Shown here: piece by piece, positions 1 through 9,468 of the stretch
Position numbering within the stretch: the stretch's first letter is position 1
Layout of the letters: every line of letters begins with the position of its first letter
NCBI GenBank assembly: GCA_013995675.1
Contig: VWRR01000014.1
Location: 434,001-498,000, forward strand
Reading direction: 5' to 3'
Source: Cyanidiococcus yangmingshanensis
Lineage: Eukaryota > Rhodophyta > Bangiophyceae > Cyanidiales > Cyanidiaceae
DNA length: 64,000 bases
Translations under genes and position numbers: made by a program
Notes under the pieces: model-generated
The model's database searches: none
What the model was told of the DNA's origin: nothing
Seen by the model: the letters and a program-made list of their open reading frames with translations, nothing else

Positions 1-494
1 TGCACACGCAACTGTCGCAACAGGATGCGCGTCTGTCGCGGTATTGCCGTAGCTGGATCGAACGAGGTCGTGCTCAGCTTCGAATGTGCGCAGCGAGACC
101 CTGGTTGAACAACATGGCTCCAGTCGAGTGGCAGATAGGCGTGCTGCCACATTGGGAGCCACGTTTTGGGATCCAGCATGGTGCCTGGCGACGCTGCCAA
201 GCCTGGCCTACTTGTCCAATTGGTGTGCTTCCTGCTGGCTATGATGGCTCTGCAGTACATCGGTTCGAGACACACCCAATTTCAGGAAAGCCAGGGCATG
301 TGGTTGTCCTTGAAAAACGGGAACGAGCACTTATCGATCGACTCGTCCAGCGAACGCATCGAGTTCTTGGCGATGCCACCAGTTATGCAAACCTCGATCA
401 TATTCTGGGAAGCGAGTGCGACCTTGACGGTGTACTCGTCCAGGCAGATGCGCCCGACCACAACAGCGACGATCACGAGCTGCCTCTCAAATGA
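1..494 (+). CDS. 3' end of an unrecognised gene (partial)
   Basis: An open frame enters from the left edge (codons in phase from base 3) and runs about 163 codons to a TGA at 492-494. The visible protein begins with a helical, Arg/Gln-rich stretch and continues with Trp-rich and Pro-rich segments, then a charged C-terminus ending in DDHELPLK. The absence of stops up to the edge, together with the charged tail, suggests a true C-terminus, but I recognise no family. Frames on the opposite strand over 282-734 are also open, so the strand is not certain. The next recognisable gene downstream is on the minus strand, which would make this pair convergent. Confidence 0.45.
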   Translation, partial: HTQLSQQDARLSRYCRSWIERGRAQLRMCAARPWLNNMAPVEWQIGVLPHWEPRFGIQHGAWRRCQAWPTCPIGVLPAGYDGSAVHRFETHPISGKPGHVVVLEKRERALIDRLVQRTHRVLGDATSYANLDHILGSECDLDGVLVQADAPDHNSDDHELPLK

Positions 495-998
495 TACCGT
501 TTGGCGAGCACTCGTCGTCATCAACCCCGAGTGCCATGGCCCAGCACGCTCGGCAATCCAGTTTCGGAGGATGCACAGGTGTCTCTTCTCAAGCGGTGAT
601 CGCAAGCAGTGTCTATGTTCGCTGGTCTTGAGACTGTTCAACGGCCTCGCGCAAGATATGCGTCTTTTTTCGCGGTCGTGTGCGACCAGCGAAATGCACT
701 TGCTGTGTTGTATGCATAGCTTTCTGTTCAGCACAGGGAGCGAACTTGAATAACTCGCCCATAGACATCCATCTCTTCATGGATGTTGTGCGCTAGAGCG
801 CTATGACTTGTCCCGCAAGCGAAAGGCGCTCCTTCGGACGCAGTGTGTGTGTTTGCGGGCGAATCTAAAACATTTGTTTCATTGTCTTGTCTGACAGATC
901 ACTCGAATGGTGCCCATGCATACGAGCGGCAAAGAGAGAATATTGCTTGACTCGCTTTTGGCCTTGATTCCACGTCTTGGCTAGTTCGCGTGTGCCGG
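495..998. other. Non-coding stretch downstream of the partial gene
   Basis: About 500 bases without a supported gene. Short frames exist on both strands but overlap one another and have no recognisable content. I see no tRNA, repeat or mobile element here. Confidence 0.4.
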
Positions 999-1214
999 TC
1001 ACCGTCCCTTGCTGGGTAGCGGTTGGCGAGACTTGGCCGCCATCGCCTCACCGAGTCGTGGCACCAAAGAACCATGAGCACGTTGATGCTCGCTATCAGA
1101 CCAGTCATCGACAAGATCATCGGCAATGCTGAACTGTTTCAGGGCTTGTTCCGAATCGTGCTCCCAATCTATCGTCTCATCGGCGGAGGAAAACGCAACC
1201 GCATTGCCACTCAT
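999..1214 (-). CDS. Possible small acidic protein, 71 aa
   Basis: An ATG-initiated 71-codon frame lies between the left-edge gene and the oxysterol-binding protein gene, on the same strand as the latter. The first 45 residues are strongly acidic with Trp (DETIDWEHD, DDLVDDWSD); the last 25 are basic (AAKSRQPLPSKGR). The acidic-to-basic layout and codon choice look like coding sequence, but no family is recognised and an overlapping frame on the plus strand is also open. It could be chance; transcript evidence would be needed to accept it. Confidence 0.33.
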   Translation of the reverse strand: MSGNAVAFSSADETIDWEHDSEQALKQFSIADDLVDDWSDSEHQRAHGSLVPRLGEAMAAKSRQPLPSKGR

Positions 1215-1480
1215 GAACGCTTGTCAATCACCTCAATCGATAAAGTTTGAAGTATCTCGAGCGAGGCCATGAAAACTCGCTCACGTTGCAGCGAGCGGCC
1301 CTGAACATGCTGCCTGGCGGGGACCACAAGTCGCTCCCTCTACGGCCGAGTCATGGGTTTACCACAACATCCCTGTGTCCGTTCATCTGCGCTCGAGTCG
1401 GTTGCGCTCGTTCCATCCCAGACCAGAATACGCATCCACTGCGAGACGAGTCGTTGCATCCTCGCTAGTTTGTTGACGAC

Positions 1481-4400
1481 TCAGAAAATGTCGGGACATT
1501 GTGTCCAATCCTGCTTTTGCCTCGCTGCCCAGTATCGGTTATTGAACTGCCACTCGATCTCTCCGGTCTGGGCACTGCGGAAACAGTCAAACCAGAGCGG
1601 CTTCCAGGGTTGTCCATCCCTCTCTCGCGCTTTTCGCGCTGCTCGCTGTTTCTCTTCGAGTCGGATCTTTTCCGCTGTCGCTTTGGTGTAGTCAGCATTT
1701 TCAAGCAGTCGCTGGTCTGGTCGCAAGCGCGAATCCGTGGGAGGCAGTAGCGGCCTGAGGTCCTCAGTCAGTTCATTCAGGGCGATGGCGAACTGCGTCA
1801 TATGAAAGGGTCCCGACGCACCAGGCGGTGGCTCTACCGGTCGAGTCCATACCGTCTCCGACTCGACAACATCGTTCTGCCGTAGACGTTCAATACGCAG
1901 CGCAGAGAGCCATGAGCCAGTCAGTTGGAGCGGAAGCTCTCGGCCGTTGGCATCGAAAACGCGACCACGTACCGCACCGTAGGTATCTTGGGAGCCCCAG
2001 AATGCTCCCGTTTTGGTCAGCTTCACCACACAACGATAGCCATTATGCTGGTTCACAAAAACCATCTCGCCATAGTTGTCAATCCACATTCGCCCAACCA
2101 GAATATTGTGGACACAGGTGGTGGCTTTCTGATACGTGATATGGTCCCCGTACTTGGGAATACGAACATGACACATTCCATGAGGAAAGACCTCTACACT
2201 CTTTCCCCAGAACTTGTTTCGAACCTCGCAGGTAGTGCTGTAGGTCCAGCTTCCATCGGCACCAATCGCATGAGATGCACTCACTGGCGGATGATGACTG
2301 ACCTGTTCACAGAGCACTCGCGTCTGTGGTGAACCAGGTACCTGGAATTCATAGGTTTCACCCAACAGAGGATTGAACGGTTTTCCCGTTCGACCTAGCG
2401 TGGATGAATAATGAGAGACTGCAAAGGCAGCAACCAGAAGCATCCGCATGCTCGGATCCGGCGTCTCCGCTGCCCGATCCAACAGCGATGACGCCTCAAT
2501 GTCTTCGACGAGACGCTGCAGAAACGACAAGGGTTCATTGAACACCACCGGAATAGAGATCCGGGAGAGATCTTTTCCAACGGCGTCTTTCAAAATACTC
2601 CACAGAGACGGCTTGGGTGGAGTCTCGCTATCCGAAATAGGCAGGCGACGACGTGGCTCGCGAGCGACCGAGGCCACGCGGGAGCCATCACTCCCTGTCT
2701 TGTTCGACATAGGTTCCACGTCGTTGGAGCGACTCGGGTCATCGCGTTCGCTTCTCGGGTCTGTTCGTGTTGATATCGATGAAGACGCTGAGCCGACAAG
2801 CGTATTGTTGTGATTCAGCGCTACTGATGCCAGGGAGAGCGCTTGTAGGCGCCCCAGCACTGCGCTTGTTCGTTCAGCGAACGACGGGACCTTGAGCGGT
2901 CCAAGCCTGCATACAAAAGTCGAGCCACGTTCGACGACTCCAGTTGGTGTGCTTGGAGGCCCGACTGGGCTCGATGGCCCCGTTCCAAAAGCACTAGAGC
3001 CGGCATCATAGAACTCGTCCTCGTCTTCATCGCGATGTGGTCTGTCGTCTCCATCCGTATGCAGTTCTGCGGTATTCTGTTGAAACCAATCAGTGTGTTC
3101 AATTTCGCGTAAAAACATGTCCAGTTGTCGTTGAAGCGCCGCAGACTCGGCCTCTGCTCGTAACGCCCGAGCTCGTTCCGCAACCAAGCGGTGACGCCAG
3201 AGTGCACCATCGGCATGCAACACGTGAATGCTCCAGGTAATGAGGTCAAGCAGGGCGCTCAGTACAGCAACAACGCTCGAGGCGCTGGCCAGTCCTTCGC
3301 GAGGTGGTTGCTCACTCAAGAGGCCTTGGGCCAAAACCTGCGCCAAGTCCGGTTCGGCCGACTGCGTCATTGCATCCCGTACATGCAACTGGAGACGTAC
3401 CAGCTCTGCTAGCAACTCCTCACGTGCCTGTCGCGCTTGCAATGTTGCTTCATCTTCTTCGCCGAATTCACGTTCCATGCGAGCCTCCTCGTCGTCCTCG
3501 TCGTCCTCGTCACTAGCACTGGTATCCGGAACCTGATACATCTCAGCATGTTGTTGCGGCTCTCGGCGACGCTGTGCCTCGAATGGAGCAACACTAGCGT
3601 TTGTTCTGCCTTTTTGAGTATCTGCTCCAGTCATGACGCCCATGGTCGTCGTACTGGCGTTGACGGCCGCTTCCGTCGTCGCTGGCTCGGATGCAGTGGT
3701 TTCGGATACCGCTTTGAGTCGGCGTGCGGCTGCTCGCTTCGCTAAACGTTCGAAATAACTCTTTGAGCGAAGCAACGCATCGACCCATTGTTGACAGAGG
3801 TCGTTGGACTCTGCTCGAAGATGGTATATCTGGGTACCTGTGTCAATAATCAAGCGAGACAGATCTGTGTCGTGTCGCGTAATCACTGACAGCTGCAAGT
3901 TAATTCGCCCTCTACATGATCGTTCTAAATCTGCAGGCTCAGGACCACTCAAAGCGTTCAGAAGCCGACGAGGCGACAGAAGTGAGACTCCAGCGACCAC
4001 GTTCGACCCAGCCGGAGTGGCTGCTGTCGGCACAACAGACTGGTGGTCGTCCTCTCTGGGACCGATATGAGCACTGCGCTCTACGTAGTAGCTGAGGACT
4101 CCATTTTCGAGAACGAACAGTCTTCTCTGCCATCCCTTCAAATAGTTCGTCCACTTGTAGAGGTGACCTTCCATGCGAGGAACTCCACGATAGCGCAGTC
4201 GCGCTTCTTTTAGTGACTTGACTCGTCGTTCTGTGTTCTTCGTTTCATCTTTGTCCAGCTTCGTTAGGTTCGGAGCAGGTTTTGTTCGATCAGTCTCTGT
4301 GTTGCCGTCCTTGAACCTGTTTCGTTCAGCAGTGGGTTTCGGACAAGGCTCCAGGTCGAGTCTCGCCTCCTGTGCTCGGTCTGCGTCGGTTTTGCTCATT

Positions 4401-4789
4401 TCGGCCACCTGAATTGGCACAGTCTCACCAGGCTCTTTCAAAGCAAACTGGTCCATGGTGTTGGCACGACCTGGTGTCACACAGCGCTGCCCTTGTGAAG
4501 CCAGCGACTGCGAAGCAGACTCCAACGACACCGACATGCCTGCCAGCGTCTCGGCTCCTTCCCCGCTGCCGTTCGATGTCTGCTTCACAAGCTCCATCTC
4601 AGACATCTTCTCCGAAACAAATGAATGTTCCGTCGACGCCATGGTCGAGTCAAGCACCACTGCCGACCAGAGAGGTGTCAACATGTGCTCATGATCGTCT
4701 GGCTTGGCTTCAGCGACAGCACCCAAACCCGTAACGGTTCCTTGTAATGACCAGTGCTCCTCTTCCTGTCGCTCTTGCGTTGGCAGCAT
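1481..4789 (-). CDS. Oxysterol-binding protein / ORP lipid-transfer protein
   Basis: The 1,102-residue protein has the long OSBP/ORP architecture: a low-complexity N-terminus, a PH domain (about 204-345, with a loop near 245-290), an acidic stretch near 427-446, a helical linker, and a C-terminal OSBP-related lipid-binding domain (about 728-1095). The family signature [11 protein letters not shown] lies at 828-838 and the [13 protein letters not shown] segment precedes it. Members of this family exchange sterols and phosphoinositides between membranes at contact sites. An EFYDAGS motif (592-598) preceded by DEDED resembles a FFAT motif that would dock the protein on ER VAP. The start is the first ATG of the frame. 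A sterol-synthesis gene (squalene epoxidase) lies elsewhere in the window but is not adjacent. Family assignment is secure; the ligand is unknown. Confidence 0.95.
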   Translation of the reverse strand: MLPTQERQEEEHWSLQGTVTGLGAVAEAKPDDHEHMLTPLWSAVVLDSTMASTEHSFVSEKMSEMELVKQTSNGSGEGAETLAGMSVSLESASQSLASQGQRCVTPGRANTMDQFALKEPGETVPIQVAEMSKTDADRAQEARLDLEPCPKPTAERNRFKDGNTETDRTKPAPNLTKLDKDETKNTERRVKSLKEARLRYRGVPRMEGHLYKWTNYLKGWQRRLFVLENGVLSYYVERSAHIGPREDDHQSVVPTAATPAGSNVVAGVSLLSPRRLLNALSGPEPADLERSCRGRINLQLSVITRHDTDLSRLIIDTGTQIYHLRAESNDLCQQWVDALLRSKSYFERLAKRAAARRLKAVSETTASEPATTEAAVNASTTTMGVMTGADTQKGRTNASVAPFEAQRRREPQQHAEMYQVPDTSASDEDDEDDEEARMEREFGEEDEATLQARQAREELLAELVRLQLHVRDAMTQSAEPDLAQVLAQGLLSEQPPREGLASASSVVAVLSALLDLITWSIHVLHADGALWRHRLVAERARALRAEAESAALQRQLDMFLREIEHTDWFQQNTAELHTDGDDRPHRDEDEDEFYDAGSSAFGTGPSSPVGPPSTPTGVVERGSTFVCRLGPLKVPSFAERTSAVLGRLQALSLASVALNHNNTLVGSASSSISTRTDPRSERDDPSRSNDVEPMSNKTGSDGSRVASVAREPRRRLPISDSETPPKPSLWSILKDAVGKDLSRISIPVVFNEPLSFLQRLVEDIEASSLLDRAAETPDPSMRMLLVAAFAVSHYSSTLGRTGKPFNPLLGETYEFQVPGSPQTRVLCEQVSHHPPVSASHAIGADGSWTYSTTCEVRNKFWGKSVEVFPHGMCHVRIPKYGDHITYQKATTCVHNILVGRMWIDNYGEMVFVNQHNGYRCVVKLTKTGAFWGSQDTYGAVRGRVFDANGRELPLQLTGSWLSALRIERLRQNDVVESETVWTRPVEPPPGASGPFHMTQFAIALNELTEDLRPLLPPTDSRLRPDQRLLENADYTKATAEKIRLEEKQRAARKARERDGQPWKPLWFDCFRSAQTGEIEWQFNNRYWAARQKQDWTQCPDIF

Positions 4790-6331
4790 CCTGGGTCAAT
4801 GTATAAGTGGTCACAGATTGATATTTTCCGATAGCAACTTGCACGTTTCAGCGACCCTGCTATACGGCACGCGTTCGTCGCTGAGATAGACCAGTAGGAG
4901 CGTCCAGCTGCAGGGCCAATGCGCCGAAAACCGCCTTGTTGGCAGGAGCGTTCCCTGTACACGGGAAGGAGTCACTGCTTATCTAGTCTGGAACTTGGGT
5001 CCCTTTGTTGCCTCCATAGAGTAGAACCAACACGTCGATCAAGTTCTGGACTGGTGATGTTGTCCCTAGAGCTTGATACCCAAAGCGAAACGGGACGTTC
5101 GTTCTGCGTGCTGGTTTGATGTCTGCACGACTATGGATGGTGTCTCCGTTAGGCACGTTTCATGTTTCTTTGAGTCCACAGCTTGCTTTTTTGAAACAAA
5201 AAGATTGAAAAATGTTGTCTTGAAGGGATCGATGGCAGTTTTTCGGTTATTGATGGAAACGTTTCGACTTTATTGGGTGTCGAGCCACGAGCGGTTGGCG
5301 AACGAACAAAACGTGATCCTGTCGCCTCTTCCGTTGTATGGCACGTATCGAGTCGTTCACTGCTTTGAGGGTATATTTTTAGTACTTGTTTGGAAACGTT
5401 GCCATGATGGCGCTCGTTGACATCCTGAATAATCAAGCACGTTTTTGTGTTTGTATTCTCTTGGCCATTGATCGATCTTGACGAGCACTTTGTTGTTTTC
5501 GGTCAATGATATCTATGATTCTCCAACTGGGACGATACGTCCACGCACTGCCACTGAACGGAATCGTTCGTTCGGTTAGGCAGCCTGAAAATTCAAAGAA
5601 CCAAGCCCTGTTGCAATCATCAAGCTAAAAGAACAACTTCAGTATCTGGATCGCGATGCTTATGGACATGTTTCCGCTCAGAAGGTCGTGGTCATGCACG
5701 ATATCCAGGTCTCTAAAGTGAATTAGCGACTCGTGTAAACAAGAAAACGCTTGGAGAGCTCATTAGAAAAAGACTGCAATTCGGAATTGTCGATCGATGA
5801 ATCATTCCATTCAACGATTTCCCAGAACCTTTTTAGAAAGGATCGCTACCGATGATTCGATCGATGAGTCGTTCCATTCAACGATTTCCCAGAACCTTTT
5901 TAGAAAGGATCACTACCGATGATTCGATCGATGAATCATTCCATTCAACGATTTCCCAGAACCTTTTTAGAAAGGATCGCTACCCCTGATTCGATCGATG
6001 AATCATTCTATTCAACGATTTCCCAGAACCTTTTTAGAAAGGATCGCTACCCCTGATTCGATCGATGAATCATTCCATTCAACGATTTCCCAGAACCTTT
6101 TTAGAAAGGATCGCTACCCCTGATTCGATCAATGAGTCGTTCCATTCCATAGATCGAGCTCAAACCTGCAAGAGGGAATGACCCGAGGACCCAAACGTTC
6201 AGTGTATCGCGAGGCGTCCATCTCGACTGGTAACGACCCGAGCGTCGTGAACGCTCCTGAAAAGTCGTTCTTGGTGACCAAGACCGTTTGGTACTTGGCT
6301 TTTTGGTCTCGACTAGGTCTAGGTTGTCGGC
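4790..6331. other. Long divergent intergenic region with tandem array
   Basis: About 1.5 kb separates the divergently transcribed oxysterol-binding protein and XPB genes and must hold both promoters. A 67-bp tandem array occupies 5791-6148 and is listed separately. A 95-codon ATG frame on the plus strand (5133-5420) is Phe/Leu/Cys-rich with no recognisable content and is probably chance. No tRNA or other RNA gene was recognised. Confidence 0.6.
5791..6148. repeat. 67-bp tandem repeat, five copies plus a partial
   Basis: Five complete units start at 5791, 5858, 5925, 5992 and 6059, exactly 67 bases apart, and a truncated sixth starts at 6126 and fades by about 6148. Each unit starts with CGATCGATGA and contains ATTCAACGATTTCCCAGAAC followed by CTTTTTAGAAAGGATC. 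Units differ at only a few bases, for example AATCATT versus GAGTCGT and GATCGCTACC versus GATCACTACC. This is not coding. The array ends about 180 bases before the XPB start codon, so it could influence that promoter, but a passive minisatellite is equally possible. Confidence 0.95.
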
Positions 6332-9235
6332 ATGGAGGTTGCAGGGTCACTCACACGATCCTCAGTGCGTCGTTCTGCTCGTGATCGAAAACGTTCCTTA
6401 CGTGCCGCTGAAGCAGCGCTCGACGAGGAGCTTCTCCTCGCCCACTTGGATGACGATCTTGAGGATCTGCTTCAGTACGAGCGAATTGATGATGACGATG
6501 AGGACTCGGTGGAAGATGTCGACTACAAAGAACCGAGTGTGGCAACATCAACGACCAAACTTTCTAGTCGATCGAGTCAACGGTCTCGTCGTGGCCATCG
6601 TTCCCGACGAGGTCCTCTAACGGCGGACTCTGACGCCAGTAGTCTCTCGTCCTCCGAGTGGACCAGTACTTTCAAACGAGTGGATAAGGATGAGCAGGCA
6701 GCCAACCTGCGTGCGGAAACAGACGCTGCTAAGGCTTGTTTTCGGGTACCGACAGACTTGGCAGAGATCGCTGCCCTGGAACAGGCTCAACTTGCCACCC
6801 CACTCGGCGTTGACTATACCCGAACCCTGAACCTGAAAGTAGACCATGTACAGCGACCCATTTGGGTTCTACCCAACGGCCGAATCTTCTTAGAGGCATT
6901 CTCGCCCATCTATCGACAGGCGAGTGACTTTCTGGTCGCGATAGCGGAGCCAGCATCACGACCAGAATGGATCCATGAATACCTCCTGACGCCGTACTCG
7001 CTCTATGCTGCCGTATCCGTTGGTCTGGAGACCGAGGCAATCACCACTGTTCTAGAGCGGTTGTGTAAGACTGATCTGCCAATCTCAGTGACCAAACTCA
7101 TCGAGAAATGTACGCGTACCTATGGCAAGGCGAAGCTTGTCCTGCATCGCAATCGCTACTATGTCCAGTCACCATATCCAGAGGTACTGCGTTTTCTTCT
7201 TCAGGATGAGAAAATCGCCAAAGCACGAGTTCATCGGTCGGATGAAACGGATGAGTTTGGACGCATTCCTTCGGAAATGTTGACTGCTCAGGTGGATGCG
7301 CTTCCGTGGCGCACCAAGTCGTTGGGTACCGAACCCGAACGACCAGTAGAGCAATCTCGCGAAACGGTGATTCACGAACTAGAGCGTCGCCTAGAAGGTG
7401 ACGCGAGTACTGACGAGGCCGATGACCTGGACTGTTTCCCGGACCGGCATCGAAACAGCAACGCGCCCCAGGGTCATCTACACGCTGACGACGAAGACCA
7501 GGCGGTGGCTGCTGCCCGAGAACTCGGACTTGATGAGGACATGTTTCAGGAGCGAAGCCGCTTTCGTGATTTACTCTCGTTCGAGGTTCATCCCATGGAG
7601 GTGGATCAAGTGAAGCGGCGCTGCCTCGAACTAGATTATCCACTGCTGGAGGAGTACGACTTTCGTAATGACACGCTCAACGCCTCGATCACGATTGACT
7701 TGAAGCCACAGACGCATATTCGCCCGTACCAGGAAAAGTCGTTGGCAAAAATGTTCGGTAATGGACGTGCTCGTTCAGGGGTCATCGTTCTGCCGTGTGG
7801 CGCCGGCAAGACCCTGGTAGGGGTCACTGCATCTTGCACCATCAAGAAGACCTGTTTAATTCTCTGCACCTCAGCTGTATCCGTGGAGCAGTGGCGACAT
7901 CAACTGCTGCTCTGGAGCACCATCGAGGAACAACGGATCACTCGTTTCACTGCAGAGCAGCGACCAAGTCTGCTCGGCGATATCACCATTACCACCTACA
8001 CCATGGTGGCCTTTGGCGGTCGTCGCTCCGTTGAATCAGAGCGACTCCTCCAGCAAATTCGAGAACGAGAATGGGGACTGATGATTCTCGATGAAGTGCA
8101 TGTGGTTCCAGCGAACATGTTTCGCAAGGTACTGGGCATCGTCAAAGCGCACTCCAAGTTGGGTCTGACAGCGACCTTGGTGCGCGAGGACCTCCTCATT
8201 ACCGACATTAATTTTCTGATTGGACCCAAACTTTACGAAGCAAACTGGTTGGATCTGCAACGTCAGGGATACCTCGCCACCGTTCAGTGCGCAGAGGTAT
8301 GGTGCCCCATGACTGCCGAGTTTTATCGAGAGTATCTTCAACGCGGTTCAGCAAAACGTCGTCTTCTTTACGCGATGAATCCGCACAAATTCCGTAGCTG
8401 CGAATTCCTCATGAAATTCCATGAATCCCGTGGGGACAAGGTCATCATCTTCTCAGACAACATCTTTGCGCTGCGCTACTATGCGACTTTGCTGCGACGT
8501 CCGTTCATCTATGGGCCAACGTCGCAAACGGAACGAATGCGTATCCTAACGCAGTTCCAGCGTAACCCTGTCTGCAATACCATTATGCTGAGCAAGGTTG
8601 GCGACACCTCCATCGACCTTCCCGAAGCAAATGTGATCATTCAAATCAGCGGTCAGTACGGCTCTCGTCGACAGGAGGCCCAACGACTTGGACGTATTCT
8701 GCGACCCAAACCGCGACCAGATCAGAACTTTAACGCTTTCTATTATTCCCTGGTGAGTACCGACACAAGCGAGGTGTATTTCGCGACGAAGCGTCAACAG
8801 TTCCTGGTCGACCAAGGCTACGCTTTCAAAGTGATTGCACACATACCCGAGATGGACTCGAGTCCCAGCACCGGTATGCCAGACAAGGAGAGTGAGCTGA
8901 ACGCTTTGGCGGCAGTCCTGGCCGCAGAGGATTCCGAAGGAGCCGATACCACCCTAGCGGATGAGCTGCAACGCCGTCGTCTAGCACATATGGCCAACGC
9001 GCCTCTACCCAAAGCCCGCCGTGTCATTCACTCGGGCGCACAAGCGTTGAGCGGTGCCCAGAATCTCCTGTACGGAGAGTTTGCTCGCACCGTTACGGAG
9101 CACGCGACGGAAGCGGACACCGCTTCTATGATGCTCGAGCGACGGGTCGTCCAACACCCGTTGTTTCGTAAGAGACGGCGCCAGCTGGCTGCTGCAAAAC
9201 GTTCCAGCAGCGCTGAGCCAGCCAGTTATCCCTGA
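6332..9235 (+). CDS. XPB: XPB/ERCC3/RAD25 helicase subunit of TFIIH
   Basis: The 967-residue SF2 3'-5' DNA translocase opens promoters for RNA polymerase II and unwinds DNA in nucleotide excision repair. An acidic, Ser/Arg-rich N-terminal tail (1-115) precedes the XPB N-terminal domain (about 160-300), then a linker rich in acidic residues. The helicase core has Walker A PCGAGKT (488-494), DEVH box (587-590), the XPB-specific RED motif in LVREDLL (618-620) and motif VI QRLGRILR (784-791). The protein is roughly 180 residues longer than the human form, mostly in the tail and linker. It converges on SMC5, with about 230 bases between stop codons. Identity is unambiguous. Confidence 0.97.
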   Translation: MEVAGSLTRSSVRRSARDRKRSLRAAEAALDEELLLAHLDDDLEDLLQYERIDDDDEDSVEDVDYKEPSVATSTTKLSSRSSQRSRRGHRSRRGPLTADSDASSLSSSEWTSTFKRVDKDEQAANLRAETDAAKACFRVPTDLAEIAALEQAQLATPLGVDYTRTLNLKVDHVQRPIWVLPNGRIFLEAFSPIYRQASDFLVAIAEPASRPEWIHEYLLTPYSLYAAVSVGLETEAITTVLERLCKTDLPISVTKLIEKCTRTYGKAKLVLHRNRYYVQSPYPEVLRFLLQDEKIAKARVHRSDETDEFGRIPSEMLTAQVDALPWRTKSLGTEPERPVEQSRETVIHELERRLEGDASTDEADDLDCFPDRHRNSNAPQGHLHADDEDQAVAAARELGLDEDMFQERSRFRDLLSFEVHPMEVDQVKRRCLELDYPLLEEYDFRNDTLNASITIDLKPQTHIRPYQEKSLAKMFGNGRARSGVIVLPCGAGKTLVGVTASCTIKKTCLILCTSAVSVEQWRHQLLLWSTIEEQRITRFTAEQRPSLLGDITITTYTMVAFGGRRSVESERLLQQIREREWGLMILDEVHVVPANMFRKVLGIVKAHSKLGLTATLVREDLLITDINFLIGPKLYEANWLDLQRQGYLATVQCAEVWCPMTAEFYREYLQRGSAKRRLLYAMNPHKFRSCEFLMKFHESRGDKVIIFSDNIFALRYYATLLRRPFIYGPTSQTERMRILTQFQRNPVCNTIMLSKVGDTSIDLPEANVIIQISGQYGSRRQEAQRLGRILRPKPRPDQNFNAFYYSLVSTDTSEVYFATKRQQFLVDQGYAFKVIAHIPEMDSSPSTGMPDKESELNALAAVLAAEDSEGADTTLADELQRRRLAHMANAPLPKARRVIHSGAQALSGAQNLLYGEFARTVTEHATEADTASMMLERRVVQHPLFRKRRRQLAAAKRSSSAEPASYP

Positions 9236-9468
9236 GGAATGAGCGCGCAGTACGGATGCTGGCCTTGTGTCGTCATCGTCGCCGACATCTTTTCGAGATA
9301 CCGTACAGCAACGCCATGACGCACGATGAAAAACCAACATCAACACCGCTTCCGATTTTGATATCGACAGACGCACTCATCAGGGTGGCGATAGCGGGAA
9401 CGAGAGCAGACGCAATCCCCAAGGTAAAGGGCTGGTCAAACAAGTGCACCTTGGATCGAGTCCAGTGA

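Noticed and set aside
5895-5905. Heat-shock-element-like TTC...GAA spacing in the 67-bp repeat
   Set aside because: The gap between TTC and GAA is three bases, not two, and the alternating third block is missing.
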